Below, piece after piece: positions 44,508 through 55,296 of a stretch of DNA of 64,000 nt. The DNA is from Yarrowia lipolytica. Lineage: Eukaryota > Ascomycota > Dipodascomycetes > Dipodascales. The stretch lies in assembly GCF_001761485.1 (NCBI RefSeq), contig NC_090773.1, positions 2,728,001-2,792,000 on the forward strand. The letters run 5' to 3'. A model generated the notes under the pieces. The model did no database searches. It worked only from the letters and a program-made list of their open reading frames with translations, and was not told the DNA's origin. How positions within the stretch are numbered: position 1 is the stretch's first letter; each line of letters starts with the position of its first letter. The position numbers and the translations under genes were made by a program.

Positions 44508-45940
44508 TTTAGGGGGCTTGAAACGGTCGTTGGTCGTATTTCGTAAAGATTCGCGACACACAAAAAGATACGCGTCAGAGGTAAATATAGGGTTAGGGTT
44601 GGGTGAAATGTGTCTGGTAGACTGGTCTGTGGAGTGGAATGGTGATGGAGGTGACGAATGGAGATTTTGTTTTCTTTTTGTTGTTGTTTTTTGGTGTTCA
44701 GTCGAATCTGTAATTCTCGTATATCTCTTCAACATTTGCGTCGTAAATGTTGCAATTGTGGTAGGTCCAGGACAGGCCAGTAGATGCCAATTAAAAGTGG
44801 AGGTTTTAGTCAGGAGTATTGTTAAGGAGATTGAATGGCTTAGAGGAGATTGAATGGCTTAGAGAAGAGAGAATGGGCTTAGAGAAGAGAGAAATGGCTT
44901 AGAGAAGAGAGAAGGGCTTAGAGAAGAGAGAAGGGCTTAAGGGAGAGAGAATGGTCATTTCTGTCTGTTTCGAAAGAGTAAACCAGTCTAGGGGGAAAAA
45001 CAGTGTGATTATGTGATTTTAATTATATTACTAGCTATATATCGGTTTTTTGAGCCTCTATATACCGTTCTTTTGAATCTCTATATTCTTCGTTTCGTTC
45101 CAACTACTGTATATCGTTGCAACTCTTTCGTTCCGACATCGCAATATGTATCGTGTCGTCTCAAGTGCCCTCAACATGCTCTACAGTAGGGAACTACGGC
45201 TGAGTCCAAAGATATCTCCGTGAGAACATCTACATAGATTCTGCATCTATGTGTCTCTACGGCAGTACTCATACTTGACTCTACACATTCCACAGTTTCC
45301 CAGGAATCGCACTTGTTTCTCTGTCTCCTGGAGATCTTTGACGACGGTGTTCACACCGACCATCGAGACATTACGAGGAGGTCACAACAGAGATTCCAAC
45401 CTATTGATAGACTAACTGGACTTCTGGATCCTCACTTTTGGCAGGGTAAAGAGTGGAAAGATCTCTTTGGAATTCTCCGTCTCAGAGGACTTGTCCAACC
45501 ACGAGCCATTCAAGTATCGAGGCAGCTTTTCCATGCTTCAAACCAGAAGTGGTCATTTTTAGTTGCCTCGGTATAGTCTCCATCATATATAGTGTTCTTC
45601 ATACGCTCTTTCCCAGTTCTTATCCCATTCCTTATCGCATGCCATGCCTTGGTGCAAGAACTTGTATCTGGAGATCTCTGATATCATTACAAGTCTTCGA
45701 GTGGTGTTTGTACCAACAGTCAATATATACATTTTAATTTCACTATTTACAGCTGTCCGTGGACATCTTGCGATCCCGCGTGATCCTTCGTCCTTTTCCC
45801 ATCAGCAGGCTGATGTGTCCTATGATACCGTTCCTTCAAATAACTCAGTCTGTAGGTGATAGCACCATCCATTTAGTGTACCCTCCAACAACATCATGGG
45901 CGACGCGAATGATGTTATGTGTCCCACTGATATTCGCTTC
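44508..45940. other. Intergenic region between STU1 and the mL50 gene
   Basis: No gene is supported. It holds tagggttagggttgggt at 44588-44604 (telomere-like), a purine-rich tandem array at 44826-44955, and A/T-rich DNA near 45005-45070. Confidence 0.65.
44826..44955. repeat. Purine-rich tandem array upstream of STU1
   Basis: About seven units of 17-21 bp around gaagagagaatggcttaga. The last copies diverge (aagggcttaagggagaga). It lies 320-450 bp before the STU1 start. Confidence 0.85.
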
Positions 45941-46726
45941 TTACTCCAGAGCCTTCTTGAAAGTCTCCTTATCATGCTGCTCGACAAACTGCTCGGCCTC
46001 AGAAACCAGATCGTCCATGGCCTGCTGTCGCTGCTTTCGGAGCTGCTGGGCATCCACCACAGTCACGTTGGAGCCCTCAAAGTCCTTGGCGTCCAGGTAA
46101 ATGGCGTTGGGCTCCCAGTAGTTGAAGTTGGAGGTGAGCGACTTTTCGAGGTAGGAGGCAACGCCCTGAGGAGTAGCAACGGTAGAGATGATGAGATCGG
46201 GGATTCGGATACCAGATTCCTTCTGGAACTGCTTGACCAGCTCCAGACGCTTCTCCAGAGTGTCAAGAGCACCCTCCATTCCGCCAACAACAGCTGCAGA
46301 CACGGTCTTGAGAGCCTCAAGGGCAGCCTCGGGCTTGATTTCGGCCTGCTTGAGCTGGAACTTGCCCAGACCAATCTCGGCAAGCTTCTCGGAGCTTAGG
46401 GGAAGCTGTTCGGCAGGCATGCCGATCACCTCCAGATCAACCGCGGTCTCGGAAGCAAAAGACTTGGGCTCCTCCTTGGACTCGGTCTTCTGCTCGGTGG
46501 CCGCAGTAGACTCCCAGCCAGCCTTGCTCTGCTGCTCAATGTTCTTGACCAGATCCTTGGTCTTGATGACGGGAGGGGCCGCCTCCTTCTTGGAAGCGTC
46601 CTTTCGCTTGAACCACGACCACAGAGAGTTGAGGCCGCCGGAGTTGTGTCGTACCTGCTGTCGGGTCACGTGGACAGGAACCACTCGGGCTGCTCGGAAT
46701 CCGCTGGCTCGGCTGACTGCTAGCAT
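45941..46726 (-). CDS. MRPL13: Probable mitochondrial large-subunit ribosomal protein mL50 (Mrpl13)
   Basis: The first ATG in the frame is at 46726 and gives 261 residues, the length of yeast Mrpl13 (264). The N-terminus is Arg-rich without acids (residues 1-30) and looks like a mitochondrial presequence. Then come LWSWFKRKDASKK and IKTKDLVKNIEQ. Near the C-terminus, SNFNYWEPNAIYLDAKDFEGSNVTV, followed by a charged helix, resembles the P-I-DFKGTNV block I recall for fungal mL50. I cannot run the alignment that would settle it, so another mitochondrial protein is possible. A telomere-like tagggttt lies about 80 bp upstream. Confidence 0.55.
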   Translation of the reverse strand: MLAVSRASGFRAARVVPVHVTRQQVRHNSGGLNSLWSWFKRKDASKKEAAPPVIKTKDLVKNIEQQSKAGWESTAATEQKTESKEEPKSFASETAVDLEVIGMPAEQLPLSSEKLAEIGLGKFQLKQAEIKPEAALEALKTVSAAVVGGMEGALDTLEKRLELVKQFQKESGIRIPDLIISTVATPQGVASYLEKSLTSNFNYWEPNAIYLDAKDFEGSNVTVVDAQQLRKQRQQAMDDLVSEAEQFVEQHDKETFKKALE

Positions 46727-47506
46727 CTTTAGTCGTGTAAATGTGTGAAAAAAGTTGTGGTATGTGTGAGAACCTCGCTGAGCACCACACACTCAAATTT
46801 CACATTAGGGTTTGAAATCAGGAAGGCGTGTGTTCGAGTTGGGGTTGGGGTATTTGGTGTGAGTTAATTAAGACAGCGGGCATACCAAGGAGTCCGTTGA
46901 ATGGAGTGGAGAGATTGCGTGACGGATGGTAATATATCCCTTGAAGAGATGATATATTGACATTGAACGCGATCGGCAGAAAAATCAACGAGTTTGAGCA
47001 AGTGGCTATATGGAAGTAAGATGGGTTACAGTAGAGGTACGATACAGTAATTGCAATGTATATACTGTACTTGGTTAGTAATGAAAAGACCTTGATAATA
47101 GTGGAAGGATTACAGAATCAAACAAGTTGATACACGCCAATCATTGTATCTTGCAGCTTCTGTACTCACACAGTACATTCGAGCGACACTCGCGCTTTTC
47201 AAGCCTTGGTATACTTCTAAAAAAACAGAAGCTAACTAGCTCCAGTACTCTTGAGACATGCAAGGACAGGTTAATAGTATGTACTGCTTTCAGGTTAATA
47301 GTATGTACTGCTTTCCCAATCATTCCAGTAGCAACTCACCCAATCAATATATTACTATCGTATAAATCCAGCTTCTCCAGCAATATCCCGTTCAGCGAGC
47401 CGTTCACAGCGAGCTGAGACAGCCTCAGTACAGCTTCTCAGCCCGGGCGTGGCTGTCGTCGATGGCATCCATCTTCCAAATGATTGACTCATCTGCGTCC
47501 CCCTGT
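46727..47506. other. Intergenic, mL50 gene / SEC22
   Basis: No gene is seen. It contains a perfect 24-bp duplication (47267-47314) and GTAC-centred words near 47034-47075. Confidence 0.7.
47267..47314. repeat. Perfect 24-bp tandem duplication
   Basis: Two identical copies (47267-47290 and 47291-47314) that begin caggttaatagt and end atgtactgcttt. They lie about 190 bp beyond the SEC22 stop. Confidence 0.95.
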
Positions 47507-48148
47507 TTAAAAGAGCATCCACCACAGCATAAACAGACCAATGAGACCCACTCCAATGAAGGGAATGTACTGTCGGATCATGGCCTCCCAATTGATCCGC
47601 TGGGCAGCCCGTCGGTACTTTTTGCTCTCGGTCCGCAGGTTGCTGCTAAGATCGCTCATGTGATCCAGCGAGTGGCCTCGGTGCAGCAGATCCTCAATGT
47701 TCTTGGTCATGACTCGAGTCACGTCCTGCAGCTCCGTGTTGAGCTTGTCGAGGTTGTGGGTTGCTCGAGTGTCCTGGTACACCCGCTTGGTCTTCTGCAT
47801 GAACGTGTCGAACTCCACAAACTTGTAGGGTCGCACCCCCTCCTTGAGAGCCTCCTGGCCATGGGACTTTTGGAACTCCCGATCCAGCTCGTCTAGGTAG
47901 CTGAAGGCGAGTTTGCGGGGGTACGAAGACTCGGAGATGCAGTAGTAAACGATTCCGTCCTTCATCAGATAGTGGATCACGTAGTTGCCACTTTCAATCG
48001 AGGCTCGGTCGGCCGAGTTGGCAGACAGCTTCTGGGTCACGAGCTTGCACTGCTTCTTCTGCTCGCTGAGGTTCTCCTGGCCGTCATCCACGCTGGCCGA
48101 CAGAGGCAGGCCATCCGAGGCCCGCATAATCAGAGTAGAGAGCACCAT
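47507..48148 (-). CDS. SEC22: R-SNARE Sec22
   Basis: The 213-residue product has the full Sec22 layout: a longin domain at 1-120 (MVLSTLIMRASDGLPL, YPRKLAFSYLDELDREF), a SNARE motif at about 128-185 with the zero-layer arginine R157 in NIEDLLHRGHSLDHM, and a C-terminal membrane anchor at 193-213. It acts in fusion of COPII and COPI vesicles between ER and Golgi. The length equals that of S. cerevisiae Sec22 (214). There is no sign of an intron and nothing unusual. Confidence 0.98.
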   Translation of the reverse strand: MVLSTLIMRASDGLPLSASVDDGQENLSEQKKQCKLVTQKLSANSADRASIESGNYVIHYLMKDGIVYYCISESSYPRKLAFSYLDELDREFQKSHGQEALKEGVRPYKFVEFDTFMQKTKRVYQDTRATHNLDKLNTELQDVTRVMTKNIEDLLHRGHSLDHMSDLSSNLRTESKKYRRAAQRINWEAMIRQYIPFIGVGLIGLFMLWWMLF

Positions 48149-48786
48149 TTTGTGTGTATAGTGATGTGGTTGAGTCTAGCGTGTACTGCTGCTGATGCGT
48201 ACGTGTTAGGATTTAGGTTGGTGGGGCAAACCGGTGGTGGGATAATACGTGTATCTGGGCAGCTAGCAAGGAAACAATTGTCGATATGGAAATTCTCGCG
48301 CGGTTTTGGTGAGTCGAATGGTGTTGTTTGTTTTTCGATCGCAGCAATATTCGCGACTGTTGCGTTTTTAGCTCGTCACCTGTCATATTGGCCTATTGAC
48401 CTCGGAGAGAGAGAGAGTGTGTGTGAGTGAGTTTCTGTTGGATTGAAGGGCTTATAGAGTGTCTAGATGACCATATCAATTCTCCTATATGTCGTAAATC
48501 CACTTTCAACAGGTTTTTTCGACATCATCTCTTTAGTTTCCAGTAGCTTGTATAGAGTTGAGTCACAGTATGAATGTGAATTCCTCTGAGGAATGTTAGC
48601 TCTTTGAGCAACGTCAAAAGTCGATTCAGAATAAAAACTGCTGGAAAAGAGGAGAAAATATATGCAAAGAGCCAAGCCACCCGGCTACACGTCTTTGAAA
48701 CAAAAAAATATCATATATACATAGATGGTGTGTTGTTGCAACACATCCTGAACACACATCTCACTCACTGACAGTCATTAAGGCTG
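48149..48786. other. Intergenic, SEC22 / NTA1
   Basis: This holds the SEC22 promoter and the NTA1 3' flank. A gagagagagtgtgtgtgag run lies at about 48406-48427. No gene is seen. Confidence 0.7.
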
Positions 48787-49971
48787 TTAGTTGGGAACGC
48801 TCAAATCAACATTGAACACCATGAGACCCTCATCAGCGGCTGAGAGAGCTCCCCGCAGAAAAATCTTCTGCTGAAGAGGATCCATAACCGCGCACATGGA
48901 CGAGCCAGCGTACAGGACGTCTCCCTGCTCGAATCCAACTCTGTTGGCAGTCACCATGGTCACCGGGAAGTCCACGTCCGTGTTCTGGTTCCACACGGGC
49001 TGCAGACGCTCGATCCAGTACTGCAGGGTGTCCACCAAAGGCAGTTTGTTGTCGACATCGGCAGTGTAGTCGTGGAAAGTGGCCAGATCCTCGTTCTTGT
49101 ACTTGGGGATCTCCTTGGGCTCGGTGATGAGTCCATCAAAGGTGGACTTGCCGTGCAGCATGGTGCACTTATGCACAATGGCGTTTCGGAGCTCGCTGTG
49201 GGTCTTCTCCTGCTCCTCAGTCATAGGGATCTTGTCGGAGGACTTGACAGGCACTAGGGAGGGAGACTTGGAGTGAGTCCAGGCCATTGGGAGCAGCACC
49301 AGAGGCACCTTGTTCTTCTTGACTGAATTGCCAAACTCGTACTCCGAAGGAGCAGACTCAAACTTGTAGGGGTTGATATCCATGCAAATTCCCACCTGGA
49401 ACTTGAGAGGGATGTCCTGAGACAGAGAAGGGAAGGGTCCGTATGTCTGGAAGCCGTCGGGAGACTCGCTCATGCCCATTGCCTCGTCGGCGGTGTACAG
49501 GAACGACTTTCGGTAGGTGAAGAGGATATCACCCTTGGGAGACACCATGGACACAGAGTTGTAGGTCGCATCGTCTTGAGGGCTAAACTCGGGGTATCCG
49601 ACCAGCACGTGGCCGTCGATCTTCTTGGCGCACTCTCTAGCCCATTCGATCGACTTGGACGACTCCGTTTCTTCTCGGAATGGCTTGAGGTTCTCGGGGC
49701 TCTCGAAGTTGTAACCTGTGAATGACATTTCGGGGAGCATCAAGATATCAATCTTGGGGGTCTTATCGTCCTTCTTGGCAGTGGCGTAGTACCGGTCGAT
49801 GAGCTCGTTGGCCACTCCCATGTTCTTGTCGACTTCCCCGATCTCGGGCTTGAGCTGCAAACAGCCGATCTGGAGATTGAGAGGCGTGGTGGTTCGCGCG
49901 GTGGTGGCCATGGTGCGGGGTTGTGTCAGATGACGCAGAGGGGGGCTCAATCTACCGAAAGCACGCTTCAT
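48787..49971 (-). CDS. NTA1: Protein N-terminal amidase Nta1
   Basis: The 394-residue product is a carbon-nitrogen hydrolase with the complete catalytic set: E81 in LPEMSFTGYNF, K155 in YRKSFLY, and C196 in GICMDINPYKF. The C-M-D-x-(N/S)-P-Y-K-F block is specific to Nta1, which deamidates N-terminal Asn and Gln and so starts the Arg/N-degron pathway. Residues 1-30 are rich in Arg and Thr without acids, and a second ATG codes for M21. Starting at the first would add a mitochondrial presequence; starting at the second would give a cytosolic enzyme, so dual targeting from one gene is plausible. It lacks the long insert near the C-terminal half of the S. cerevisiae protein (457 residues). Confidence 0.93.
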   Translation of the reverse strand: MKRAFGRLSPPLRHLTQPRTMATTARTTTPLNLQIGCLQLKPEIGEVDKNMGVANELIDRYYATAKKDDKTPKIDILMLPEMSFTGYNFESPENLKPFREETESSKSIEWARECAKKIDGHVLVGYPEFSPQDDATYNSVSMVSPKGDILFTYRKSFLYTADEAMGMSESPDGFQTYGPFPSLSQDIPLKFQVGICMDINPYKFESAPSEYEFGNSVKKNKVPLVLLPMAWTHSKSPSLVPVKSSDKIPMTEEQEKTHSELRNAIVHKCTMLHGKSTFDGLITEPKEIPKYKNEDLATFHDYTADVDNKLPLVDTLQYWIERLQPVWNQNTDVDFPVTMVTANRVGFEQGDVLYAGSSMCAVMDPLQQKIFLRGALSAADEGLMVFNVDLSVPN

Positions 49972-50695
49972 GGTGTGGTGGTGCTGAAGCCTTCGGAAGG
50001 TGCTAGGAGATGAAGAGATGTCAAGAGTTAGATGGGGATAGAGTTGCGAGAGACGACGGACTGTGTGGGGGTGATTAACAGAGTAATGACTTGTATGGGG
50101 GTATCAATGTCATGGTGGATCTCTGAGAATTCTAATGGTGTAATTTTTATTCGTATCGGTGGAATATTGAGCGAGATGAATGGTGTGATGTGTTTCGGAG
50201 GTTCTGCACTATTTACTCTGCATGCAGATGGCGTGGGGTGAGAAAGAGGGATGAGGACCGACCAGCTTAGAGGAACTTTTTTTTCATCAGATTTTTGCAC
50301 AATGTTTATAGGATTCTTTGCAATTGATTTCCGGAGTTTCGGTCCTCTGGAAGCACAATTGGTGTCGTAGGGCCATCTAGATATCCAAGCACCATGCAAG
50401 CCACCAGTGCTACTACTCGTAGTTATTCAGACATGTTGCTTCACTGATATACACCGTAGTGGTGTATATTTATTCTCTCTTGTAATATTACAAGCCAGAA
50501 TACAATTCACAGTGTATTACTAGTAGTATTCTATTTGATTTGATTTGGGGCTATATGTTTTATGTTGATTATGCTGGTTTCTATGCGGATTTTCACAGTT
50601 GATTAATGTTTGTTGTTTTTTGTTGGGTTTTGTTAGAACGTCTGTCTCTTTCTGACCAGTCTTCGTCTTACACTTGACATCTACTTAGCTGGACA
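49972..50695. other. Intergenic, NTA1 / MFS transporter
   Basis: This holds the NTA1 promoter and the transporter's 3' flank. It has T-rich runs at about 50278 and 50570-50630. No gene is seen. Confidence 0.7.
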
Positions 50696-52756
50696 CTAAA
50701 CGTCAACAAAAGCAGATCTCGCTCGCAGGCCAGGCCCCCATTTGAAAATGAACCACGGCACAGCGCACATTGCGGTCGTGATGAAGCCCAGAATGAAACA
50801 CAGCTTGGCAAAAGAGACCCGCTCGATGGCCGCCATGCCGATAAATGGCAAGACGCCGGCGAAAATGGACCGCAGAAACGTCAGAGCAGACACAGCTGAG
50901 GCCGAGTACTCCGAGTGGATGTCAACAACGTAGTTGAGGGTGGACTGGAAAATGGTGAAGAATCCGATACCGAGGAACAGAAGCAGCACGACCGAAATTG
51001 CCCAGGTCTTGTCAAAGAAGAAGTAACACAGAAAGCATCCAATAGGAGGGAACAGGGACCCCGGCAGCATGATCAGGAGCCGCTTTTCGGGCTCCTTATT
51101 GCTTCCTCCGTGCTTCTTGAGCATCCGGTTGAAGTACCAGATTGACCAGACGATACCTCCAGAGGCGCATATGAGGCCGGCAATGAAGTTGAGGTTGATC
51201 CAGGCCGCTCGGTCTCGGGTCCAGTTGTGTTCCTTGACGACTGCGTTGGGCACCAGCGAGATGGCCATGTACATGAGTCCGAACATCATGGCGGCGTACA
51301 TCTGCAGCGGCAGCATGACCGGGGTGAGCATGATTTGGTAGGGTCTCAACAGGTTCTTGACTGAGAAACCACGGGCATGGCCTCCGAGGTCTCGTTCTGT
51401 CACCAGGTTTCTCAGTCCGCCGGCATCCAGACTGAAGTTCCGCACAATCTTTTGCAGAATCACAGGGGCGTAAGTCTCGGGCATGAAGATGAGGTTGGAG
51501 GTGCAAATGATGAGTTGGTAGATACCGGCCACGAGCGACAAGTGTCTGAAGTCGCCGGTCCACTTGATGACCTGAGAGCCGAGAATGGGACCCATGGCTG
51601 GGCCGCCAGCGACAATAATGGCGTACAGAAGCAACACGTACGGCCGTCGCTCGGGCTTGAACATATCCTTGAGAGCTCCTCCGGACGACAGGATGGGAGG
51701 CGAAGACAGAGCTCCAGAGAGGAATCGCAGTACCATAAAGGTGGGGAAGGAGGTGACGGAGACGGTCAGAAAGGTGAAGATGAGCGAGACGAAGAAGGGC
51801 CAGAAGACGCCAATCTTCCGGCCAAATGACTCGGTCATGGGCGCGCAGAACATGGGCCCAACAGCAATACCCATCATGTAGACGGTGGTACTGAGCATGG
51901 CGACATCTTTACCGACTCCAAACATCTCTTCGATCTTTGCAACGGCTGGTCCGTACATGGAGCTGCACATTTGCGGGCCAATAGCAGATAGGGCCTGGGA
52001 AGCAACAACCAGGTACTTTTTGTAGTTGGGCCAGTTGAATGGGTACCTGGGGTCGTTCTCTGTGTCCCACTGGACAATATATGTGACACAGTTAGACCGT
52101 CGACATCGTTCTCGAAAGTGTTCTTGAGAGCTCTGGGAAGATGTTATGGAAGTCGAGAGAATGATTCCCGAGTCTCCCGCGTAGATCTGGTCCGTCTGGG
52201 TAGCGCGTGTGGTCTTTCCATCGACTGTGGAGGCGTCATCGGAGGACCTGGAGGATGAGATCCGGGTTGTTGATGAGTTGAGCGACGACTCAGACGAGTA
52301 AGTCGATGAGTGGGGCACGGCTCTCAGTCTGGCTACCTCTGGAGGCGTTGGACTTGGAGTGTCCATCCTATGACCCCTCGTACTTGTCAGAGACGCCAGT
52401 GGCAGAGTTGTCGGCGGATCCTTCTTGAGGCGAAACAGGTTCACAAACGAGTTGAAGGTCGACTGGGTCTGATAGCCATTAGGAGACTCGTCTGGGAGAG
52501 CATATCGAGAGGTGGAGCTTTTGGGTGCCTCTTCTTCAAAGTCGTTGTTAGGACTTTGGTTAGAAGAGCTGCTCATAAACAACTCACTTGGAGAGATCGG
52601 GACAGACTGGGGCTCGCCAAAGAGGTCGTCGGCAGTAATGGGATCGTCAGAACCGCAAGCGGTGGAGACATAGACGGGCTTGGAGGAAGAGGCCTCGGAA
52701 AAAGAGGCTTCGGAAATGGAGGACAGGCCCTGGCATTCGGAAGAGACGGAAGACAT
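50696..52756 (-). CDS. DHA1-family MFS multidrug or polyamine transporter
   Basis: The ATG at 52756 gives 686 residues. About 220 residues of Ser-rich cytosolic tail come first. Then comes the DHA1 hallmark WDTENDPRYPFNWPNYKK just before the first membrane span. I count about twelve hydrophobic segments. MTESFGRKIG lies in the loop after span 2 (MFS motif A) and RFLSGALSSPP near span 4. FMPETYAPVIL closes the first half, and a 50-residue loop (RNFSLDAGGLRNLV) separates the two halves. Proteins of this group export drugs, polyamines or weak acids by proton antiport at the plasma membrane. The substrate cannot be told from sequence. The tail is longer than usual and may be a regulatory phosphorylation target. 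Confidence 0.88.
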   Translation of the reverse strand: MSSVSSECQGLSSISEASFSEASSSKPVYVSTACGSDDPITADDLFGEPQSVPISPSELFMSSSSNQSPNNDFEEEAPKSSTSRYALPDESPNGYQTQSTFNSFVNLFRLKKDPPTTLPLASLTSTRGHRMDTPSPTPPEVARLRAVPHSSTYSSESSLNSSTTRISSSRSSDDASTVDGKTTRATQTDQIYAGDSGIILSTSITSSQSSQEHFRERCRRSNCVTYIVQWDTENDPRYPFNWPNYKKYLVVASQALSAIGPQMCSSMYGPAVAKIEEMFGVGKDVAMLSTTVYMMGIAVGPMFCAPMTESFGRKIGVFWPFFVSLIFTFLTVSVTSFPTFMVLRFLSGALSSPPILSSGGALKDMFKPERRPYVLLLYAIIVAGGPAMGPILGSQVIKWTGDFRHLSLVAGIYQLIICTSNLIFMPETYAPVILQKIVRNFSLDAGGLRNLVTERDLGGHARGFSVKNLLRPYQIMLTPVMLPLQMYAAMMFGLMYMAISLVPNAVVKEHNWTRDRAAWINLNFIAGLICASGGIVWSIWYFNRMLKKHGGSNKEPEKRLLIMLPGSLFPPIGCFLCYFFFDKTWAISVVLLLFLGIGFFTIFQSTLNYVVDIHSEYSASAVSALTFLRSIFAGVLPFIGMAAIERVSFAKLCFILGFITTAMCAVPWFIFKWGPGLRARSAFVDV

Positions 52757-54237
52757 GGTAGACTCGAAAGGGAAATTTTGGGAATCCTCCACTCGGAAAA
52801 CACTCGGGTTTATGTACCATCTTGACAGTTAGGACTCTCCCTCACCAGTACCGACCATAAATTTTGGACTACTCGACCAAACTGCAGTTTATGCTGTTCT
52901 GGGGATGTCAACTTGGAAGAGGTAAGTAGGGGGGGAAATTGTGGGGGACAATGTGGGCAGGAAGCGCCAAAAGTGACAATTCAAGGGCGGTTTTTTTGTC
53001 TACTGAACTGTTGGTCTTCTCTACTCACCGCTATGGTCTTTTGACGGTTACTCTACGTCTCCAACATCATCATTGGCGTCGGACAAACATTCTCTCCTGC
53101 TCACTAATCTATGTAAGGAATAGAGAGTATAGGCAAAAAGAAAGGATTTATGGAGATAGGGAATAAACACGAGTGGAGAGAAGTTTGTGAGCTGTGCAAA
53201 ATTTTAGCCAATCCATATATCATCTAGAGACGAGACCCCTGAATGTGTTACGAGTGCGGAAACGACCCCAAAACAACACCAGAATTAGCAAAAGGACTAA
53301 AAAGGATCCATGTGCATTGTTAAGACGCTTCATATGATTCCTACTTGGTCCTTTTGCTCCATATTAGAGCTTCCACTCTCCCACCCTTGCACTTGTAGAC
53401 CCATACATCATTGTTTAGTATGGTGGAGAGTACAATGGAGGCTGGCATAGTGGCAAGCCATGTCCACCTTGGGGCTGTAGTCGGGTAACTATTGCGTCAT
53501 TCTGTCGTCCATTAGTGCTATAATACCAAAGCACAAGTAGTGCACAATACCTGATTCAGCTCTCGTGAGTTTTCAGCTCATAGCGTTGTCAACTGGCAGT
53601 GTTGGGCGTTCCGCGGTCATAGAACCGATTAGAATGGGGGAAAAGAAGGGAAGCCAGAGTTATTGTTCTTGGTGCCATGTTATCGATTGCTTTTCCCCGT
53701 CAAAAATCACTGCTGTCAGATTCGGATCATATACACACGCCAAACAAGATGCATAAGTAGACGTCAAATGCAAGTACTTGTACTTGTACTAAAGGGAAAC
53801 TAGTTGAGCAGTTTGTTTAGGTTCAAAAAAAGCAGATCACAACCGACCCATTACTTGTCGTGGTAAGATGAAAATTAATATACGAGATCATGACAGTCAT
53901 ACCACGGTATATATGAAACCATGGCTCTTTTCCACGACGTTTCCACGACTTTGTAACCCCTTCTCAACCACCTTACATTTCCCTTCCGACTGACCAAAAG
54001 TTAATCAAATTTACCTCCCAGTTGCCGACGATGAGCCGATAAAAACGGACATGTTGAGGAGTGAGATACAAATAGCCCTGAGAGAGCCGGTTACAGCGGC
54101 GTTTTCCAATTTATTAGAACACCCATGCTACCACTCTACAGCTCCCCATACAGTCTCAATCGAAAAACAGTCGTCAGGTGTCATTACACGTTACGGAAGT
54201 TGCCGCTTTTATGTCTACAGATTCATCATGTCATAAC
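52757..54237. other. 1.5 kb gap, MFS transporter / ATP16
   Basis: This holds the transporter's promoter and the ATP16 3' flank. No gene is supported. GTAC words (caagtacttgtacttgtac) lie near 53770-53790. Confidence 0.65.
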
Positions 54238-55296
54238 TTATTTGGCAAAGTGGGCAAGAGCCTCAAGAACCTCGAGCTCAATCTCGGCCTCAGCAGCAAC
54301 AGCCTCGTCAGCAGACTGGGCGTTCTTCTGGGCCTCGGCGGTCAGAGACTTGATGGCCTCGGGGGAGAAGTCCTCAGCCTGGAAAGCCTCAATGGAGTTG
54401 ACGGACAGCTCGGAGTCGGGCTGAACGGTAGCGAAACCACCGGAGATGAAGTAAGACTTGGTCTCACCGTTAGTCTCAATGACCTCGACAACACCAGGCT
54501 TGAGCTGCTGGATGGTGGGAACGTGGTTAGCCAGAATACCGAGCTCACCAGCGGTGGAAGGGATGTTGACCTGGGTCACCTCCTTCTGGTTGTAGATGGA
54601 CTGAGTTAGTATGAGGTTCGTCCAGTTTTGTGACCTTGTGTGATCGGACATCGCGACTGGAACATACTGGCGCCTGGGGTCGACAGCAACAGAGCCAAAA
54701 GGGAATGCTGGGTATCACAACATTTGAGGAGCTTCAATTCGCGAGTGGTTCATTGTACATTGGGTGGTTGGTACGGTGTCGTGATGTGAGGTGATGTCTC
54801 CCGCGTTTCCTTGTGCTTCCGGCAGTGGCGTGGATCATGAGCACAAACAAGGTCAATTGACCAGTCGGCTGCCTGCGACCCAATTCCACCACCATGCAGA
54901 GTCCACGCGCCACGCCACGCCATGCCATGCCAAGTCACGTTCCTTCCCTCCCACCACCACCGCATCACACAGACTTGACCGGTCTGTATAACTCGGTACA
55001 CCGAATAAACCACGCTACTATATGTCCTCTGTCCCAGTCAATTCGCATTGCAGCCTCAATTGTGTCGTCATTTTCTACCAATTGTCTCGGTTCCTCAGTG
55101 TCGCTGGACGTTCTCAGTCGCCTGTGTCATCCCGTCCTCCATGTCGTTAGCACATCACCACATTACTCACCTCGTGGGGAAGAGCGAGAGTCAGTCGAAG
55201 CTTGTCGACGGAAGCAGTCTCGGCGTAACCTCGTCGAGCAATTCGCACGGCGGGTCGGGCAGCACCCCGGATGGCGGTTCGAGCAACAGAAAACAT
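54238..55296 (-). CDS. ATP16: F1F0-ATP synthase delta subunit, two exons
   Basis: Exon 1 is 55171-55296 (42 codons) and exon 2 is 54238-54600, giving 162 residues, close to S. cerevisiae Atp16 (160). Residues 1-23 are an Arg/Ala presequence (MFSVARTAIRGAARPAVRIARRGYAE). The junction joins LRLTLALPHE to SIYNQKEVTQVNIPS, matching the FALPHETLYSGSEVTQVNLP region of Atp16. Then come GELGILANHVPTIQQLKPGVVEV and FISGGFATVQPDSELSV, highly conserved in the beta-sandwich domain, and a C-terminal helical hairpin. The subunit belongs to the central stalk of the mitochondrial ATP synthase. The intron is 570 bp in phase 0. Confidence 0.98.
54601..55170 (-). other. ATP16: Intron of ATP16
   Basis: The donor is GTGAGT and the acceptor TACTAACTCAG, read on the minus strand. 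It has phase 0. At 570 bp it is longer than the exons together (489 nt), and I see no gene inside it. Confidence 0.93.

Noticed and set aside
45313-45859. Short plus-strand frames between STU1 and the mL50 gene
   Set aside because: Overlapping frames of up to 94 codons with no domain features; treated as non-coding.
54601-55170. Gene nested in the ATP16 intron
   Set aside because: Open frames on both strands (up to about 138 codons) are His/Pro-rich with no family features, and they run across splice sites.
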